A stretch of 64,000 bases of DNA from Actinocatenispora sera (GCF_018324685.1 NZ_AP023354.1:2170001-2234000), one strand, 5' to 3'; positions 18,429-27,946 are shown, numbered from the stretch's first letter. Made by a program: numbers and translations. Notes: generated from the sequence alone by a model not told the origin.

Positions 18429-19264
18429 TGGGTCAGAAGGTCCACCCGCACGGGTTCCGGCTCGGTATCAGCACCGACTGGACCTCCCGGTGGTACGCGG
18501 ACAAGCTGTACAAGGACTACGTCGCCGAGGATGTCAAGATCCGTCGGATGATCTCCGGTGGCCTGGAGCGGGCCGGTATCTCCCGGGTCGACATCGAGCG
18601 CACCCGGGACCGGGTCCGCGTCGACATCCACTCCGCGCGTCCCGGCATCGTGATCGGCCGCAAGGGCGCCGAGGCGGACCGCATCCGCGGTGAGCTGGAG
18701 AAGCTGACGAAGAAGCAGATCCAGCTCAACATCCTCGAGGTGAAGAACCCCGAGTCGGACGCCCAGCTCGTCGCGCAGGGCATCGCCGAGCAGCTGGCCC
18801 AGCGGGTCGCGTTCCGGCGGGCGATGCGCAAGGCGATCCAGTCGGCCATGCGCAACCCGCTGGTCAAGGGCATCCGGGTGCAGTGCGGCGGCCGCCTCGG
18901 CGGCGCCGAGATGTCGCGCTCGGAGTTCTACCGCGAGGGTCGTGTTCCGCTGCACACGCTGCGCGCCAACATCGACTACGGCTTCTTCGAGGCCCGGACC
19001 ACCTTCGGCCGTATCGGCGTGAAGGTCTGGATCTACAAGGGCGAGGCCGTACCGGGTCGTGAGCAGCCGGAGGTTCCGTCCGGCCGTCCGCGCCGGGACC
19101 GCAACGACCGTCCGCGGCGCACCCGGTCGGGTTCGTCCGGCACGACCGCCGGCGGTACCGAGGCGGGTCGCGCGGCCGCGGCCGAGCGTCAGGGCGGTCG
19201 CCCGGCGCCCGAGCCGGCTGCATCTTCGACGGCCCCCGCGGCCGAGACGAGTCAGGAGGGCTGA
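18428..19264 (+). CDS. rpsC: 30S ribosomal protein S3
   Basis: S3, 278 aa, mRNA-entry protein with helicase activity. Starts [14 protein letters not shown]; the KH motif ([18 protein letters not shown]) and the C-domain ([16 protein letters not shown]) are present. After about residue 212 comes a basic Arg/Pro-rich then Ala-rich tail of roughly 65 aa, longer than in E. coli but ordinary here. Overlaps rplV by one base. Confidence 0.98.
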   Translation: MGQKVHPHGFRLGISTDWTSRWYADKLYKDYVAEDVKIRRMISGGLERAGISRVDIERTRDRVRVDIHSARPGIVIGRKGAEADRIRGELEKLTKKQIQLNILEVKNPESDAQLVAQGIAEQLAQRVAFRRAMRKAIQSAMRNPLVKGIRVQCGGRLGGAEMSRSEFYREGRVPLHTLRANIDYGFFEARTTFGRIGVKVWIYKGEAVPGREQPEVPSGRPRRDRNDRPRRTRSGSSGTTAGGTEAGRAAAAERQGGRPAPEPAASSTAPAAETSQEG

Positions 19265-19267
19265 GCA

Positions 19268-19693
19268 ATGCTGATTCCGCGTAAGCCCCCGAAGGGCTTC
19301 CGGAAGCCGCATCACCCGACGCGCCGCGGCAAGTCCAAGGGCGGCACCCGGGTGGCGTTCGGCGAGTTCGGCATCCAGGCGCTGGAGCCGGCGTACGTGA
19401 CCAACCGGCAGATCGAGGCCGCACGTATCGCCATGACCCGCCACATCAAGCGTGGCGGCAAGGTCTGGATCACCATCTTCCCGGACCAGGCGCTGACCAA
19501 GAAGCCGGCCGAGACCCGGATGGGTTCCGGTAAGGGTTCGCCCGAGTGGTGGGTCGCCAACGTGAAGCCCGGTCGGGTGATGTTCGAGCTGTCGTTCCCG
19601 AACGAAGCGGTCGCGCGTGAGGCGCTGACCCGCGCGATCCACAAGCTTCCGATGAAGTGCCGGATCGTGAAGCGCGAAGTGGGTGAGGTCTGA
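19268..19693 (+). CDS. rplP: 50S ribosomal protein L16
   Basis: L16, 141 aa, organises the A-site tRNA elbow region of the 50S. Starts [19 protein letters not shown]-like and contains [19 protein letters not shown]. Three bp after rpsC with AGGAGG; its stop overlaps rpmC (TGATG). Confidence 0.98.
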   Translation: MLIPRKPPKGFRKPHHPTRRGKSKGGTRVAFGEFGIQALEPAYVTNRQIEAARIAMTRHIKRGGKVWITIFPDQALTKKPAETRMGSGKGSPEWWVANVKPGRVMFELSFPNEAVAREALTRAIHKLPMKCRIVKREVGEV

Positions 19694-19923
19694 TGGCGGC
19701 TGGTACGCCTTCTGGTGAGCTGCGCGAGCTCGGCGACGAGGAGCTCGCGACGAAGCTCGGCGAGGCCAAGGCGGAGCTGTTCAACCTCCGCGTGCAGGGT
19801 GCCACCGGGCAGCTGGACAACAACCGTCGGCTCCAGGTGGTACGCCGGGAGATCGCCCGGATCTACACGATCATGCGTGAGCGCGAGCTCGGCCTCAGCG
19901 CTGCGCCCAGCGAGGTTGCGTAA
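19693..19923 (+). CDS. rpmC: 50S ribosomal protein L29
   Basis: L29, 76 aa, two-helix protein near the tunnel exit. Core [20 protein letters not shown] and [15 protein letters not shown] are typical. Its TAA stop is directly followed by the mini-ORF cassette at 19924. Confidence 0.97.
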   Translation: MAAGTPSGELRELGDEELATKLGEAKAELFNLRVQGATGQLDNNRRLQVVRREIARIYTIMRERELGLSAAPSEVA

Positions 19924-20004
19924 ATGAGCGAGCGTCAGCGAGCGAATCGAAAGGCTTTGTGCGTCGCGAATGCGTTCGCCGAGCGAAGCGAGGTGTGCTC
20001 ATGA
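19924..20004 (+). CDS. coupled 26-aa mini-ORF (MSERQRAN family) before rpsQ
   Basis: A 26-codon ORF starts at the base after the rpmC stop (TAA-ATG) and ends in the ATGA overlap with the rpsQ start. The peptide begins MSERQRAN and ends AERSEVCS. Its first 25 bases are identical to the repeats at 26153 and 26233 before adk, and its end (GAGCGAAGCG, then an SD-like GAGGTG) matches the end of those repeats. It fills the whole 77-bp rpmC-rpsQ gap. Whether the peptide matters or only translational coupling does is unknown. Confidence 0.5.
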   Translation: MSERQRANRKALCVANAFAERSEVCS

Positions 20005-20273
20005 GCGAGCAGACGACAGAGCAGCGTGGCCGCCGCAAGGTCCGTGAGGGCCTGGTGGTCAGCGACAAGATGGACAAGACCGTCGTGGTCGCCGTGGAGG
20101 ACAGGGTCAAGCACCCCCTGTACGGCAAGGTCATGCGGCGGACCAACAAGCTCAAGGCGCACGACGAGCAGAACCAGTGCGGCGTCGGCGACCGGGTGCG
20201 TCTGATGGAGACGCGCCCGCAGTCGGCGACGAAGCGGTGGCGGGTCGTCGAGATCCTGGAGAAGGCCAAGTAA
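20001..20273 (+). CDS. rpsQ: 30S ribosomal protein S17
   Basis: S17, 90 aa, OB-fold primary rRNA binder. ATG 20001 gives the normal length; the frame is open 42 bp further up but that part is the mini-ORF cassette read in another frame. Core [16 protein letters not shown] and [20 protein letters not shown] is typical. GAGGTG lies about 9 nt upstream, inside the cassette. Confidence 0.97.
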   Translation: MSEQTTEQRGRRKVREGLVVSDKMDKTVVVAVEDRVKHPLYGKVMRRTNKLKAHDEQNQCGVGDRVRLMETRPQSATKRWRVVEILEKAK

Positions 20274-20363
20274 AGCGAGCCGCCGTGACCCGGAAACGGG
20301 CCGCGGCGGGACGTTCCGCCAGGCTTCGCGTCAGCGGAGGACCGGCAGACATCAGGAGTTGAC

Positions 20364-20732
20364 GTGATTCAGCAGGAGTCGCGACTGCGCGTCGCCGACA
20401 ACACGGGTGCCAGGCAGATTCTGTGCATCCGGGTGCTCGGCGGCTCCGGTCGGCGCTACGCGAGCATCGGCGACGTCATCGTGGCCACAGTCAAGGACGC
20501 GATCCCGGGCGCCGGTGTGAAGAAGGGCGACGTGGTCAAGGCCGTGGTCGTCCGTACCGCCAAGGAAAAGCGCCGGCCGGATGGCTCGTACATCCGCTTC
20601 GACGAGAACGCAGCGGTCCTGATCCGGGACGGCGGGGACCCTCGGGGCACCCGCATCTTCGGGCCGGTCGGCCGGGAGCTGCGCGACAAGAAGTTCATGA
20701 AGATCATCTCCCTGGCACCGGAGGTGTTGTAG
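20364..20732 (+). CDS. rplN: 50S ribosomal protein L14
   Basis: L14, 122 aa, at the subunit interface near bridge B8 and the RsfS site. Starts (GTG) [17 protein letters not shown], and contains [21 protein letters not shown]-type core and [19 protein letters not shown]. 90 bp after rpsQ with AGGAG upstream; first gene of the spc-type group. Confidence 0.98.
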   Translation: MIQQESRLRVADNTGARQILCIRVLGGSGRRYASIGDVIVATVKDAIPGAGVKKGDVVKAVVVRTAKEKRRPDGSYIRFDENAAVLIRDGGDPRGTRIFGPVGRELRDKKFMKIISLAPEVL

Positions 20733-20736
20733 GGCC

Positions 20737-21051
20737 ATGAAGGTCAAGAAGGGCGACACGGTCCTCGTCATCGCCGGCAAGGACCGGGGCGCGAAGGGCA
20801 AGGTCATCGCGGCCTACCCGGAGCAGAACCGGGTTCTGGTCGAGGGCGTGAACCGCGTCAAGAAGCACACGAAGATCCAGACGTCCCAGCGCGGTTCCCA
20901 GAGTGGCGGCATCGTCACCCAGGAGGCGTCGATCCACGTCAGCAACGTGATGGTGATCGACGGCGACGGGAACCCGACCCGGGTGGGTTACCGCAAGGAC
21001 GAGTCCGGGCGCAACGTGCGGATTTCCCGGCGCTCCGAGAAGGACCTGTGA
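20737..21051 (+). CDS. rplX: 50S ribosomal protein L24
   Basis: L24, 104 aa, KOW-domain assembly initiator. Starts [33 protein letters not shown]-type segment present as [17 protein letters not shown]. Four bp after rplN; the stop overlaps rplE. Confidence 0.98.
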   Translation: MKVKKGDTVLVIAGKDRGAKGKVIAAYPEQNRVLVEGVNRVKKHTKIQTSQRGSQSGGIVTQEASIHVSNVMVIDGDGNPTRVGYRKDESGRNVRISRRSEKDL

Positions 21052-21620
21052 TGTCGACGGCAACTGATGAGAAGGTCACCCCGCGCCTGAAGACGCGGTA
21101 CCGGGCGGAGATCGCGGGCGGGATGGTCGAGAAGTTCGGCTACGCCAACCCGATGACCGTCCCCGGTCTGGTGAAGATCGTCGTCAACATGGGTGTCGGC
21201 GACGCGGCCCGGGACGCCAAGCTGATCGATGGCGCGGTGCGTGACCTGACCGCGATCACCGGCCAGAAGCCGCTGGTACGGCGGGCGAAGAAGTCCATCG
21301 CGCAGTTCAAGCTGCGTGAGGGGATGCCGATCGGCGCGAAGGTGACCCTGCGCGGCGACCGGATGTGGGAGTTCCTGGACCGGCTGCTGTCGATCTCGCT
21401 CCCGCGCATCCGCGACTTCCGCGGCCTGTCGGCGAAGCAGTTCGACGGCCACGGCAACTACACGTTCGGTCTCACCGAGCAGTCGGTCTTCCACGAGATC
21501 GACCAGGACAAGATCGACCGTGTGCGCGGCATGGACATCACCGTGGTGACGTCCGCAACGACCGACGAGGAGGGCCGGCACCTGCTGCGGCTGCTGGGCT
21601 TCCCGTTCAAGGAGAACTGA
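21051..21620 (+). CDS. rplE: 50S ribosomal protein L5
   Basis: L5, 189 aa, 5S rRNA binder. ATG 21051 overlaps the rplX stop by one base; GTG 21048 one codon upstream is equally open. Conserved [16 protein letters not shown] and [16 protein letters not shown] segments are visible. Confidence 0.97.
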   Translation: MSTATDEKVTPRLKTRYRAEIAGGMVEKFGYANPMTVPGLVKIVVNMGVGDAARDAKLIDGAVRDLTAITGQKPLVRRAKKSIAQFKLREGMPIGAKVTLRGDRMWEFLDRLLSISLPRIRDFRGLSAKQFDGHGNYTFGLTEQSVFHEIDQDKIDRVRGMDITVVTSATTDEEGRHLLRLLGFPFKEN

Positions 21621-21621
21621 C

Positions 21622-21807
21622 ATGGCCAAGAAGGCGCTAGTCATCAAGGCGGCGCGGAAGCCGAAGTTCTCCGCGCGTGCGTACACTCGCTGCCAGCGTT
21701 GCGGTCGCCCGCGGGCGGTCTACCGCAAGTTCGGGCTGTGCCGGGTGTGCATCCGTGAGATGGCGCACCGCGGCGAGCTTCCCGGTGTGTCCAAGGCGTC
21801 CTGGTAA
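21622..21807 (+). CDS. rpsZ: 30S ribosomal protein S14 type Z (zinc form)
   Basis: 61 aa. Two CxxC pairs (CQRCGRP and CRVCIRE) form the zinc ribbon, so this is the short zinc-binding S14 rather than the long zinc-free paralogue induced in zinc starvation. One bp after rplE. Confidence 0.97.
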   Translation: MAKKALVIKAARKPKFSARAYTRCQRCGRPRAVYRKFGLCRVCIREMAHRGELPGVSKASW

Positions 21808-21878
21808 CAGCCGACGCTGGATAAGCAACGCCACAGGCCCGTGAGGCGGGAACCGGGGCGAGGAAGGCACCACATCAC

Positions 21879-22286
21879 ATGACGATGACCGATCCGATCG
21901 CAGACATGTTGACCCGTCTGCGTAACGGCAACCAGGCATACCACGATGTCGTGGCGATGCCCTACTCGAAGATCAAGGCGAACATCGCCGAGGTCCTCAA
22001 GCAGGAGGGCTACGTCACGGGCTGGTCCGTCGAGGAACCGGCCGAGGGTACCGTCGGCAAGAAGCTGAGCGTCGAGCTGAAGTTCGGCCAGAACCGGGAG
22101 CGCAGCCTCGCCGGTATCCGTCGGGTCTCCAAGCCGGGCCTGCGGGTGTATGCGAAGGCAGACGAGCTGCCCCGGGTGCTCGGCGGTCTGGGCGTCGCGA
22201 TCATCTCGACGTCGCAGGGGCTGCTGACCGACAGGCAGGCTCGCAAGCGCGGCGTGGGCGGGGAAGTCCTCGCCTACGTCTGGTAA
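21879..22286 (+). CDS. rpsH: 30S ribosomal protein S8
   Basis: S8, 135 aa, central-domain rRNA binder and, in E. coli, translational repressor of the spc operon. [16 protein letters not shown] start and the C-terminal [20 protein letters not shown]-type motif are present. The ATG six bases later (MTDPIAD) is an alternative start. Confidence 0.97.
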   Translation: MTMTDPIADMLTRLRNGNQAYHDVVAMPYSKIKANIAEVLKQEGYVTGWSVEEPAEGTVGKKLSVELKFGQNRERSLAGIRRVSKPGLRVYAKADELPRVLGGLGVAIISTSQGLLTDRQARKRGVGGEVLAYVW

Positions 22287-22301
22287 GGGAGTTGCTGAGC
22301 C

Positions 22302-22838
22302 ATGTCTCGGATTGGACGTAAGCCGATCCCGGTCCCGGCCGGCGTGGACGTCAAGATCGACGGTGCCACGGTCGCGGTCAAGGGCCCGAAGGGCGAGCTG
22401 TCGCACACGCTCGCCGAACCGATCACCGCACGCCTCGAGGACGGCACCATCTACGTGGAGCGGCCGAACGACGAGCGTCGTTCGCGCGCCCTGCACGGGC
22501 TGTCCCGGACGCTGGTGAACAACCTGGTCGTCGGCGTGACGAGCGGGTACGAGAAGGTGCTGGAGATCCAGGGCACCGGTTACCGTGTCCAGGCCAAGGG
22601 CCAGGACCTGGAGTTCGCGCTCGGGTTCTCGCACCCGGTCGTGGTCCCGGCGCCGGCCGGCATCACGTTCAGCGTGCAGAAGCCGACCCAGCTGACGGTC
22701 TCGGGCATCGACAAGCAGCAGGTCGGTGAGATCGCGGCGAACATCCGCAAGATCCGGCCGCCGGAGCCGTACAAGGGCAAGGGTGTGCGGTACCAGGGCG
22801 AGAACGTTCGCCGCAAGGCTGGAAAGGCGGGTAAGTAA
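22302..22838 (+). CDS. rplF: 50S ribosomal protein L6
   Basis: L6, 178 aa, near the sarcin-ricin loop. Starts [15 protein letters not shown]; the second domain ends with [19 protein letters not shown]. 15 bp after rpsH; stop overlaps rplR (TAATG). Confidence 0.98.
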   Translation: MSRIGRKPIPVPAGVDVKIDGATVAVKGPKGELSHTLAEPITARLEDGTIYVERPNDERRSRALHGLSRTLVNNLVVGVTSGYEKVLEIQGTGYRVQAKGQDLEFALGFSHPVVVPAPAGITFSVQKPTQLTVSGIDKQQVGEIAANIRKIRPPEPYKGKGVRYQGENVRRKAGKAGK

Positions 22839-23233
22839 TGGCTGCCACACTGGCCAACCGCAACTCGGCGAAGGGTGGTGCGGCGGCGCGCCGGATTTCC
22901 CGGAACCGTCGGCACTTCCGGGTGCGCAAGCGGGTCACCGGTACCGAGGCGCGTCCTCGGCTGGTCGTGACCCGTTCGCTGCGGCACATCTACGCGCAGG
23001 TCATCGACGACACCAGGGGCCACACGCTGGTCGCGGCGTCGACGCTCGATGGCACCCTGCGCGGCGCCGACGGCGACAAGAAGGACCAGGCCCGCAAGGT
23101 CGGCGAGCTGCTCGCCGAGCGGGCGAAGGGCGCGGGTGTGACCAAGGTGGTCTTCGACCGGGGCGGCAACGCCTACCACGGTCGGGTTGCCGCGCTTGCC
23201 GACGCCGCTCGGTCCGGTGGCTTGGAGTTCTAG
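22838..23233 (+). CDS. rplR: 50S ribosomal protein L18
   Basis: L18, 131 aa, 5S rRNA binder. Basic N terminus with [18 protein letters not shown], then [20 protein letters not shown] and the C-terminal [20 protein letters not shown]. One-base overlap with rplF. Confidence 0.98.
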   Translation: MAATLANRNSAKGGAAARRISRNRRHFRVRKRVTGTEARPRLVVTRSLRHIYAQVIDDTRGHTLVAASTLDGTLRGADGDKKDQARKVGELLAERAKGAGVTKVVFDRGGNAYHGRVAALADAARSGGLEF

Positions 23234-23296
23234 GAAACCGACCAGCATCGGGCCCGACCGGCCCGGTGACGAGGGACTTAAGAAAGGTAGCGCCTG

Positions 23297-23896
23297 ATGG
23301 CAGGTCCGCAGCGCCGTGGCGGATCCGGCGATAACCGCCGGGATCGCCGGGATGGCGGCCGTGGCGGCGCGGCCGCGGAGAAGACACCGCACCTCGAGCG
23401 GCTCGTCAAGATCAACCGCGTCGCGAAGGTCGTGCGAGGTGGCCGACGCTTCAGCTTCACCGCGCTGGTCGTGGTGGGTGACGGCGACGGTACCGTTGGT
23501 GTCGGATACGGAAAGGCCAAGGAGGTGCCCGCGGCGATCGCCAAGGGCGTCGAGGAGGCCAAGAAGCACTTCTTCAAGGTGCCGCGCATCGGTGCGACGA
23601 TCACCCACCCGGTGATCGGCGAGGATGCGGCCGGCGTCGTGATGCTCAAGCCGGCCAGCGCCGGTACCGGTGTCATCGCGGGCGGCCCGGTGCGTGCCGT
23701 GCTGGAGTGCGCCGGTATCCACGACGTGCTGTCCAAGAGCCTCGGCTCGTCCAACCCGATCAACATCGTGCACGCCACCGTGGCAGCCCTGAAGAGCCTG
23801 GAGTCTCCGGAGCAGGTGGCCGCGCGCCGTGGCCTGCCGCTGGAGGACGTGGCTCCGACCGCGATGCTGCGGACCCGTGCGGGCCTGGCGAGCTGA
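23297..23896 (+). CDS. rpsE: 30S ribosomal protein S5
   Basis: S5, 199 aa, fidelity protein at the mRNA entry. A Gly/Arg-rich N-terminal tail (about 30 aa) precedes the double-stranded RNA-binding domain ([19 protein letters not shown]). The Lys/Gly loop altered in spectinomycin resistance looks wild type. GAAAGGT upstream of the ATG. Confidence 0.98.
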   Translation: MAGPQRRGGSGDNRRDRRDGGRGGAAAEKTPHLERLVKINRVAKVVRGGRRFSFTALVVVGDGDGTVGVGYGKAKEVPAAIAKGVEEAKKHFFKVPRIGATITHPVIGEDAAGVVMLKPASAGTGVIAGGPVRAVLECAGIHDVLSKSLGSSNPINIVHATVAALKSLESPEQVAARRGLPLEDVAPTAMLRTRAGLAS

Positions 23897-23910
23897 ACGG
23901 GAGACATGAC

Positions 23911-24093
23911 ATGGCACGCCTGAAGGTCACCCAGGTCCGGTCCGTGATCGGGTCGAAGCAGAACCAGCGCGAGACGCTGCGCAGCCTCGGCCTGAAGCGG
24001 ATCAACGACGTGGTGGTCAAGGAGGACCGTCCGGAGATCCGGGGCATGGTCCGTACCGTGACCCACCTCGTGCAGGTTGAGGAGGTGGAGTAG
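23911..24093 (+). CDS. rpmD: 50S ribosomal protein L30
   Basis: L30, 60 aa. Reads [19 protein letters not shown] then [14 protein letters not shown] 23911 gives the standard length, and the longer open frame upstream is antisense-free reading through rpsE out of frame. 14 bp after rpsE, two before rplO. Confidence 0.97.
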   Translation: MARLKVTQVRSVIGSKQNQRETLRSLGLKRINDVVVKEDRPEIRGMVRTVTHLVQVEEVE

Positions 24094-24095
24094 CG

Positions 24096-24539
24096 ATGGC
24101 GCTCAAGGTGCATCACCTGCGCCCGGCTCCGGGTGCGAAGACCGCCAAGGCGCGGGTCGGCCGCGGTGAGGGCTCGAAGGGCAAGACCGCCGGCCGCGGT
24201 ACGAAGGGCACCAAGGCCCGGAAGAACGTGCCGGCGTACTTCGAGGGTGGGCAGATGCCCATCCACATGCGGCTGCCGAAGCTGAAGGGCTTCAAGAACC
24301 GGTTCAAGGTCACCTACCAGGTGGTCAACCTCGACCGGCTGGCCGCGCTGTTCCCGAACGGCGGCGAGATCGGCCCGGTCGAGCTGGCGAAGGCCGGCGC
24401 GGTGCGCGCCGGTGAGCCGGTGAAGGTGCTGGGTTCCGGCGATCTCGGTGGGGTCAAGCTCCAGGTTGCGGCGCACGCGTTCAGCGGCTCCGCCAAGGAG
24501 AAGATCACCGCCGCCGGTGGTTCGGTCACCGAGCTGTAA
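24096..24539 (+). CDS. rplO: 50S ribosomal protein L15
   Basis: L15, 147 aa, late-core 50S protein. The Gly/Lys-rich N half ([19 protein letters not shown]) and the C half with [18 protein letters not shown] are typical. Last ribosomal gene before secY, followed by a strong hairpin. Confidence 0.98.
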   Translation: MALKVHHLRPAPGAKTAKARVGRGEGSKGKTAGRGTKGTKARKNVPAYFEGGQMPIHMRLPKLKGFKNRFKVTYQVVNLDRLAALFPNGGEIGPVELAKAGAVRAGEPVKVLGSGDLGGVKLQVAAHAFSGSAKEKITAAGGSVTEL

Positions 24540-24552
24540 GTGAAGCAATTTG

Positions 24553-24595
24553 CCGCGCCGTTGTGAGCCCCAGCAGGGTGTTCACAACGGCGCGG
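24553..24595 (+). terminator. rplO-secY hairpin
   Basis: Perfect 14-bp stem CCGCGCCGTTGTGA (24553-24566) with its complement at 24582-24595 and a 15-nt loop, 14 nt after the rplO stop. Only a weak TCTCAT follows, so termination may be partial. A -10-like TACTGT at 24646-24651 downstream could restart transcription for secY, though no -35 is convincing. Confidence 0.6.
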
Positions 24596-24740
24596 TCTCA
24601 TGTCGGTACGGAAGTGGCCGGCACGGATACCGCCGTAAACGCCCGTACTGTTAGAGTCGCCCCCGGACCCCGGCCATGCCGTGGGCGAAGGTCTCGACAC
24701 GCACCGCCGCGTCGGCGGTCAGTCTGCGCAGGAGGAACAG

Positions 24741-26066
24741 TTGCTCTCCGCCTTTGTCAGTGCGTTCAGAACGCCTGACCTGCGCAAGAAACTGCTGTTC
24801 ACGGTCTTCATCCTGGCCATCTTCCGGCTCGGGGCCGCGTTGCCGAGCCCGGGCGTGTCGTACACGAACGTGCAGACCTGTATCGGCATCGCGTCGAAGT
24901 CCGGTGGCACGCAGGACGTCTTCACCCTGCTGAACCTCTTCTCCGGTGGCGCGCTGTTCCAGTTGAGTGTGTTCGCGCTGGGCATCATGCCCTACATCAC
25001 CGCGAGCATCATCCTGCAGCTGCTCACCGTGGTGATTCCGCGGTTGGAGCTGCTGAAGAAGGAAGGCCAGTCCGGCCAGGCGAAGATCACCCAGTACACG
25101 CGGTACCTGACGCTCGGGCTCGCGGTGCTGCAGGCGGCCGGCTACATCGCGCTGGCCGAGTCGGGCCAGCTGTTCGGCAACCAGTGCCCGGACCCCATCA
25201 TCCCGACCGTCGGCCCGCTGCCGCACTGGCTGACGCTGGTGATGATCGTGACCACGATGACCGCCGGCACCGGCTGCATCATGTGGCTGGGTGAGCTGAT
25301 CACCGACCGCGGTGTCGGCAACGGCATGTCGGTGCTGATCTTCACCAACATCGCGGCCCGGATGCCCGCCGAAGGCTGGACGATCCTGAAGAAGGGCACG
25401 CTGACCTTCGCGATCGTGCTCGGTATCGGTGTCGTGGTGATCGCCGCGGTGGTCTTCATCGAACAGGCGCAACGCCGGGTCCCGGTGCAGTACGCGAAGC
25501 GCATGATCGGCCGCCGGATGTTCGGCGGCACCTCGACCTACATCCCGTTGAAGGTCAACCAGGCCGGCGTCATCCCGGTGATCTTCGCGTCGTCGCTGCT
25601 CTACCTGCCGCAGTTGGTCACCCAGCTGGCGGGGTCGAACAGCACGAACCCGGTGGTCGTGTTCATCAACCGCTACATCACCCAGCAGGACAACTGGCTC
25701 CACATCCTGTTCTACTTCCTGCTGATCATCTTCTTCACGTACTTCTACGTCGCGATCACGTTCAACCCCACCGAGGTCGCGGACAACATGAAGAAGTACG
25801 GCGGGTTCGTGCCCGGCATTCGGCCCGGCCGGCCGACCGCCGAGTACCTCGACTACATCCTGAGCCGGATCACCCTGCCCGGTTCGCTCTACCTGGGCAT
25901 CATCTCCGTCCTGCCGAACCTGTTCATCGGCCTGGTCGGCGGTAACGTCCAGAACTTCCCCTTCGGTGGTACGGCCGTGCTGATCATGGTTGGCGTCGGC
26001 CTGGAGACTGTGAAGCAGATCGAGTCGCAGCTGATGCAGCGCAACTACGAAGGGTTCCTCCGGTAG
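24741..26066 (+). CDS. secY: preprotein translocase subunit SecY
   Basis: SecY, 441 aa, channel of the Sec translocon, ten membrane segments. TTG 24741 is chosen: GGAGG lies 5 nt upstream and the protein starts LLSAFVSAFRTPDLRKK as in relatives; the in-frame start at 24681 has no SD. The cytoplasmic loop VPVQYAKRMIGRRMFGG and the SecA-contact segment PTEVADNMKKYGGFVPGIRPG are recognisable. Confidence 0.97.
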   Translation: MLSAFVSAFRTPDLRKKLLFTVFILAIFRLGAALPSPGVSYTNVQTCIGIASKSGGTQDVFTLLNLFSGGALFQLSVFALGIMPYITASIILQLLTVVIPRLELLKKEGQSGQAKITQYTRYLTLGLAVLQAAGYIALAESGQLFGNQCPDPIIPTVGPLPHWLTLVMIVTTMTAGTGCIMWLGELITDRGVGNGMSVLIFTNIAARMPAEGWTILKKGTLTFAIVLGIGVVVIAAVVFIEQAQRRVPVQYAKRMIGRRMFGGTSTYIPLKVNQAGVIPVIFASSLLYLPQLVTQLAGSNSTNPVVVFINRYITQQDNWLHILFYFLLIIFFTYFYVAITFNPTEVADNMKKYGGFVPGIRPGRPTAEYLDYILSRITLPGSLYLGIISVLPNLFIGLVGGNVQNFPFGGTAVLIMVGVGLETVKQIESQLMQRNYEGFLR

Positions 26067-26117
26067 TGTCGCCGCGCAGCGGCAGCGATGTGCCGGCGAG
26101 CGGATCGGGGTGGCGGT

Positions 26118-26156
26118 ATGAGCGGCCGGCCGGAGCGAAGCGGAGGGCGGCTATGA
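26118..26156 (+). CDS. coupled 12-aa mini-ORF
   Basis: A 12-codon ORF ([12 protein letters not shown]) ends in an ATGA overlap with the next mini-ORF at 26153. It is a shortened version of the 27-codon unit: the start of the peptide is replaced but the PERSGGRL end is kept. It may be a deletion derivative of the repeat. Confidence 0.35.
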   Translation: MSGRPERSGGRL

Positions 26157-26310
26157 GCGAGCGTCAGCGAGCGAATCATGAGCATCGCGGCTTCGTGTCT
26201 CATGCCCGGCCGGAGCGAAGCGGAGGGCGGCTATGAGCGAGCGTCAGCGAGCGAATCATGAGCATCGCGGCTTCGTGTCTCATGCCCGGCCGGAGCGAAG
26301 CGGAGGGCGG
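26126..26310 (+). repeat. 80-bp tandem repeat before adk
   Basis: Units starting CGGAGCGAAG at 26131, 26211 and 26291 are exactly 80 bp apart; the first two are identical over 80 bp and the third is cut off after 20 bp by the adk start. Each unit carries GGAGGGCGG, an SD directly followed by an ATG. The unit shares 25 bp with the element before rpsQ (19924). Confidence 0.9.
26153..26236 (+). CDS. coupled 27-aa mini-ORF, repeat copy 1
   Basis: 27 codons beginning MSERQRAN and ending RPERSGGRL. It starts with an SD GGAGGGCGG 2 nt upstream and its TGA overlaps the ATG of copy 2 (ATGA). Because the repeat is 80 bp and the ORF 81 bp plus stop, each copy re-enters the next by a -1 step. No known family; expression untested. 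Confidence 0.45.
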   Translation: MSERQRANHEHRGFVSHARPERSGGRL

Positions 26311-26316
26311 GCATGA
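26233..26316 (+). CDS. coupled 27-aa mini-ORF, repeat copy 2
   Basis: Same 27-residue peptide as copy 1. Its stop TGA (26314-26316) overlaps the adk start ATG 26313. Ribosomes finishing this ORF would sit exactly on the adk start, whose SD is inside the repeat. Confidence 0.45.
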   Translation: MSERQRANHEHRGFVSHARPERSGGRA

Positions 26317-26966
26317 GGTTGGTGCTGGTGGGTCCGCCCGGGGCGGGCAAGGGGACCCAGGCGGAGTTCATCGCCTCGCACCTGTCGGTGCCGAAGATCT
26401 CCACCGGTGACATCCTGCGGGCCAACGTCGCCGAGGGCACCGAGCTGGGGCGTGAGGCCAAGGGCTACATGGACGCCGGCGAGCTGGTTCCGGACCAGGT
26501 CGTGATCAACATGGTGCGCGACCGGCTGGCCGAGCCGGACGCCGAGGACGGCTTCCTGCTGGACGGCTTCCCGCGCACCGTGCCGCAGGCGCAGGAGCTC
26601 GACAAGATGCTCGCCGACCTCGGTACCGGCCTCGACCTGGTGCTGGAGCTGGTGGTCGAGGAGGAAGAGGTGATCCGGCGGCTGTCCGGCCGGCGCACCT
26701 GCCGCGGCTGCGGCAAGATCTGGCACGTCGAGTTCGATCCGCCGGCGGTGGCCGGGGTCTGTGACCGGTGCGGCGCCGAGCTGTTCCAGCGCGACGACGA
26801 CAAGCCGGAGACGATCGCCGAGCGCCTCCGGGTGTACGCGCGGGATACCCAGCCGCTGGTGGCCTACTACGGCGCCCAGGGCAAGCTGGTCGGTCTCGAC
26901 GCGGTCGGGCCGGTCGAGGACGTGACCCAGCGCGCGTACGACGCTCTCGCGTCCTACGGCGGCTGA
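26313..26966 (+). CDS. adk: adenylate kinase
   Basis: Adenylate kinase, 217 aa, interconverts ATP+AMP and 2 ADP. P-loop [10 protein letters not shown] at residues 7-16; LID domain carries a four-cysteine zinc site (CRGCGKIWH and CDRCGAE), the long-type form. DGFPRT motif present. The SD (GGAGGGCGG) is provided by the last, truncated copy of the 80-bp repeat. Confidence 0.97.
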   Translation: MRLVLVGPPGAGKGTQAEFIASHLSVPKISTGDILRANVAEGTELGREAKGYMDAGELVPDQVVINMVRDRLAEPDAEDGFLLDGFPRTVPQAQELDKMLADLGTGLDLVLELVVEEEEVIRRLSGRRTCRGCGKIWHVEFDPPAVAGVCDRCGAELFQRDDDKPETIAERLRVYARDTQPLVAYYGAQGKLVGLDAVGPVEDVTQRAYDALASYGG

Positions 26967-27038
26967 CCGACCGTCCGCGGGCGGTGCCGGGCTCCGTCCG
27001 GTCGCCGCGGCGGTACGCACAATCCGTGAGGAACCACC

Positions 27039-27863
27039 TTGTTCGCCAAGCAGCAGATCCAGCTCAAGACGCCGGAACAGATTCGGATGATGCGGCGGGC
27101 CGGGCTGCTCGTCGCGGACACGCTGGCGAAGGTGCGGGCTGCGGTGGCGCCGGGGGTGTCCACCGCGGAACTGGACGAGCTGGCCGAGGAGAACATCCGG
27201 GCCAATGGCGGCATCCCGAACTTCAAGGGCTACTACGGCTATCCGGCGACGATCTGCGCATCGGTCAACGACCAGGTCGTGCACGCGATCCCGAGCCGCA
27301 AGCAGGTGCTGGCCGAAGGCGACATCATCTCGATCGACGCCGGCGCGATCATCGCCGGCTGGCACGGCGACTCGGCGATCACCGTACCGGTGGGTGAGGT
27401 CGACCCGGCGCTGCTGCGGATGATCGAGGTCGCCGAGGACGCGATGTGGGCGGGTATCGCCGCCGCCGGTACCGGCCGGAAGCTCACCGACATCTCCGCC
27501 GCGGTGGAGCGTTCGGTGCACGCCGGCGGGCCGTACGGGATCGTCGAGGGGTACGGCGGGCACGGCATCGGCACCGAGATGCACCAGGACCCGCACATCC
27601 TCAACTACGGCAAGCCGGGCCGGGGGCCGAAGCTCGTGACCGGGATGGCGCTGGCCATCGAGCCGATGATCACGATGGGCTCGCCCGACGTGGTGGAGCA
27701 GGACGACCAGTGGACGGTGGTGACCGTCGACGGCTCGCGCGCCGCGCACGTGGAGCACTCGATCGCGCTGTGCGGCGACGGCCTGTGGGTGCTGACGGCG
27801 GTCGACGGCGGCAAGGCGCGGCTCGGCTCGTTGGCATCGGCTCTGGTCGATTCGACCGAGTGA
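27039..27863 (+). CDS. map: methionine aminopeptidase, type I
   Basis: 274 aa, removes N-terminal methionine from nascent proteins. Metal ligands are seen in SIDAGAIIAGWHGDSA (Asp, Asp), GYGGHGIGTEMH (His), AIEPM (Glu) and the C-terminal SRAAHVEHS (Glu). Start TTG 27039 with GTGAGGA upstream. The usual secY-adk-map order is kept. Confidence 0.95.
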   Translation: MFAKQQIQLKTPEQIRMMRRAGLLVADTLAKVRAAVAPGVSTAELDELAEENIRANGGIPNFKGYYGYPATICASVNDQVVHAIPSRKQVLAEGDIISIDAGAIIAGWHGDSAITVPVGEVDPALLRMIEVAEDAMWAGIAAAGTGRKLTDISAAVERSVHAGGPYGIVEGYGGHGIGTEMHQDPHILNYGKPGRGPKLVTGMALAIEPMITMGSPDVVEQDDQWTVVTVDGSRAAHVEHSIALCGDGLWVLTAVDGGKARLGSLASALVDSTE

Positions 27864-27940
27864 GGGCGGAGTTCGGCCGACTGAGAGGTCACTGAGCCGG
27901 CCAGCTGGCCGAGGTAAGCGCTTTCCCGAATTCTCCGCCG

Positions 27941-27946
27941 TACGAT
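27941..27946 (+). promoter_or_regulatory. -10 element for the DUF1707 gene
   Basis: TACGAT, a TANNNT-type -10, lies 38 bp before GTG 27984 and overlaps the alternative ATG 27945. Transcription would start downstream of that ATG, which supports the GTG start. No clear -35. Confidence 0.4.

Noticed and set aside
26126-26310. Insertion sequence or transposon remnant
   Set aside because: No transposase, terminal inverted repeats or target duplication seen; the unit is a short coupled ORF repeat.
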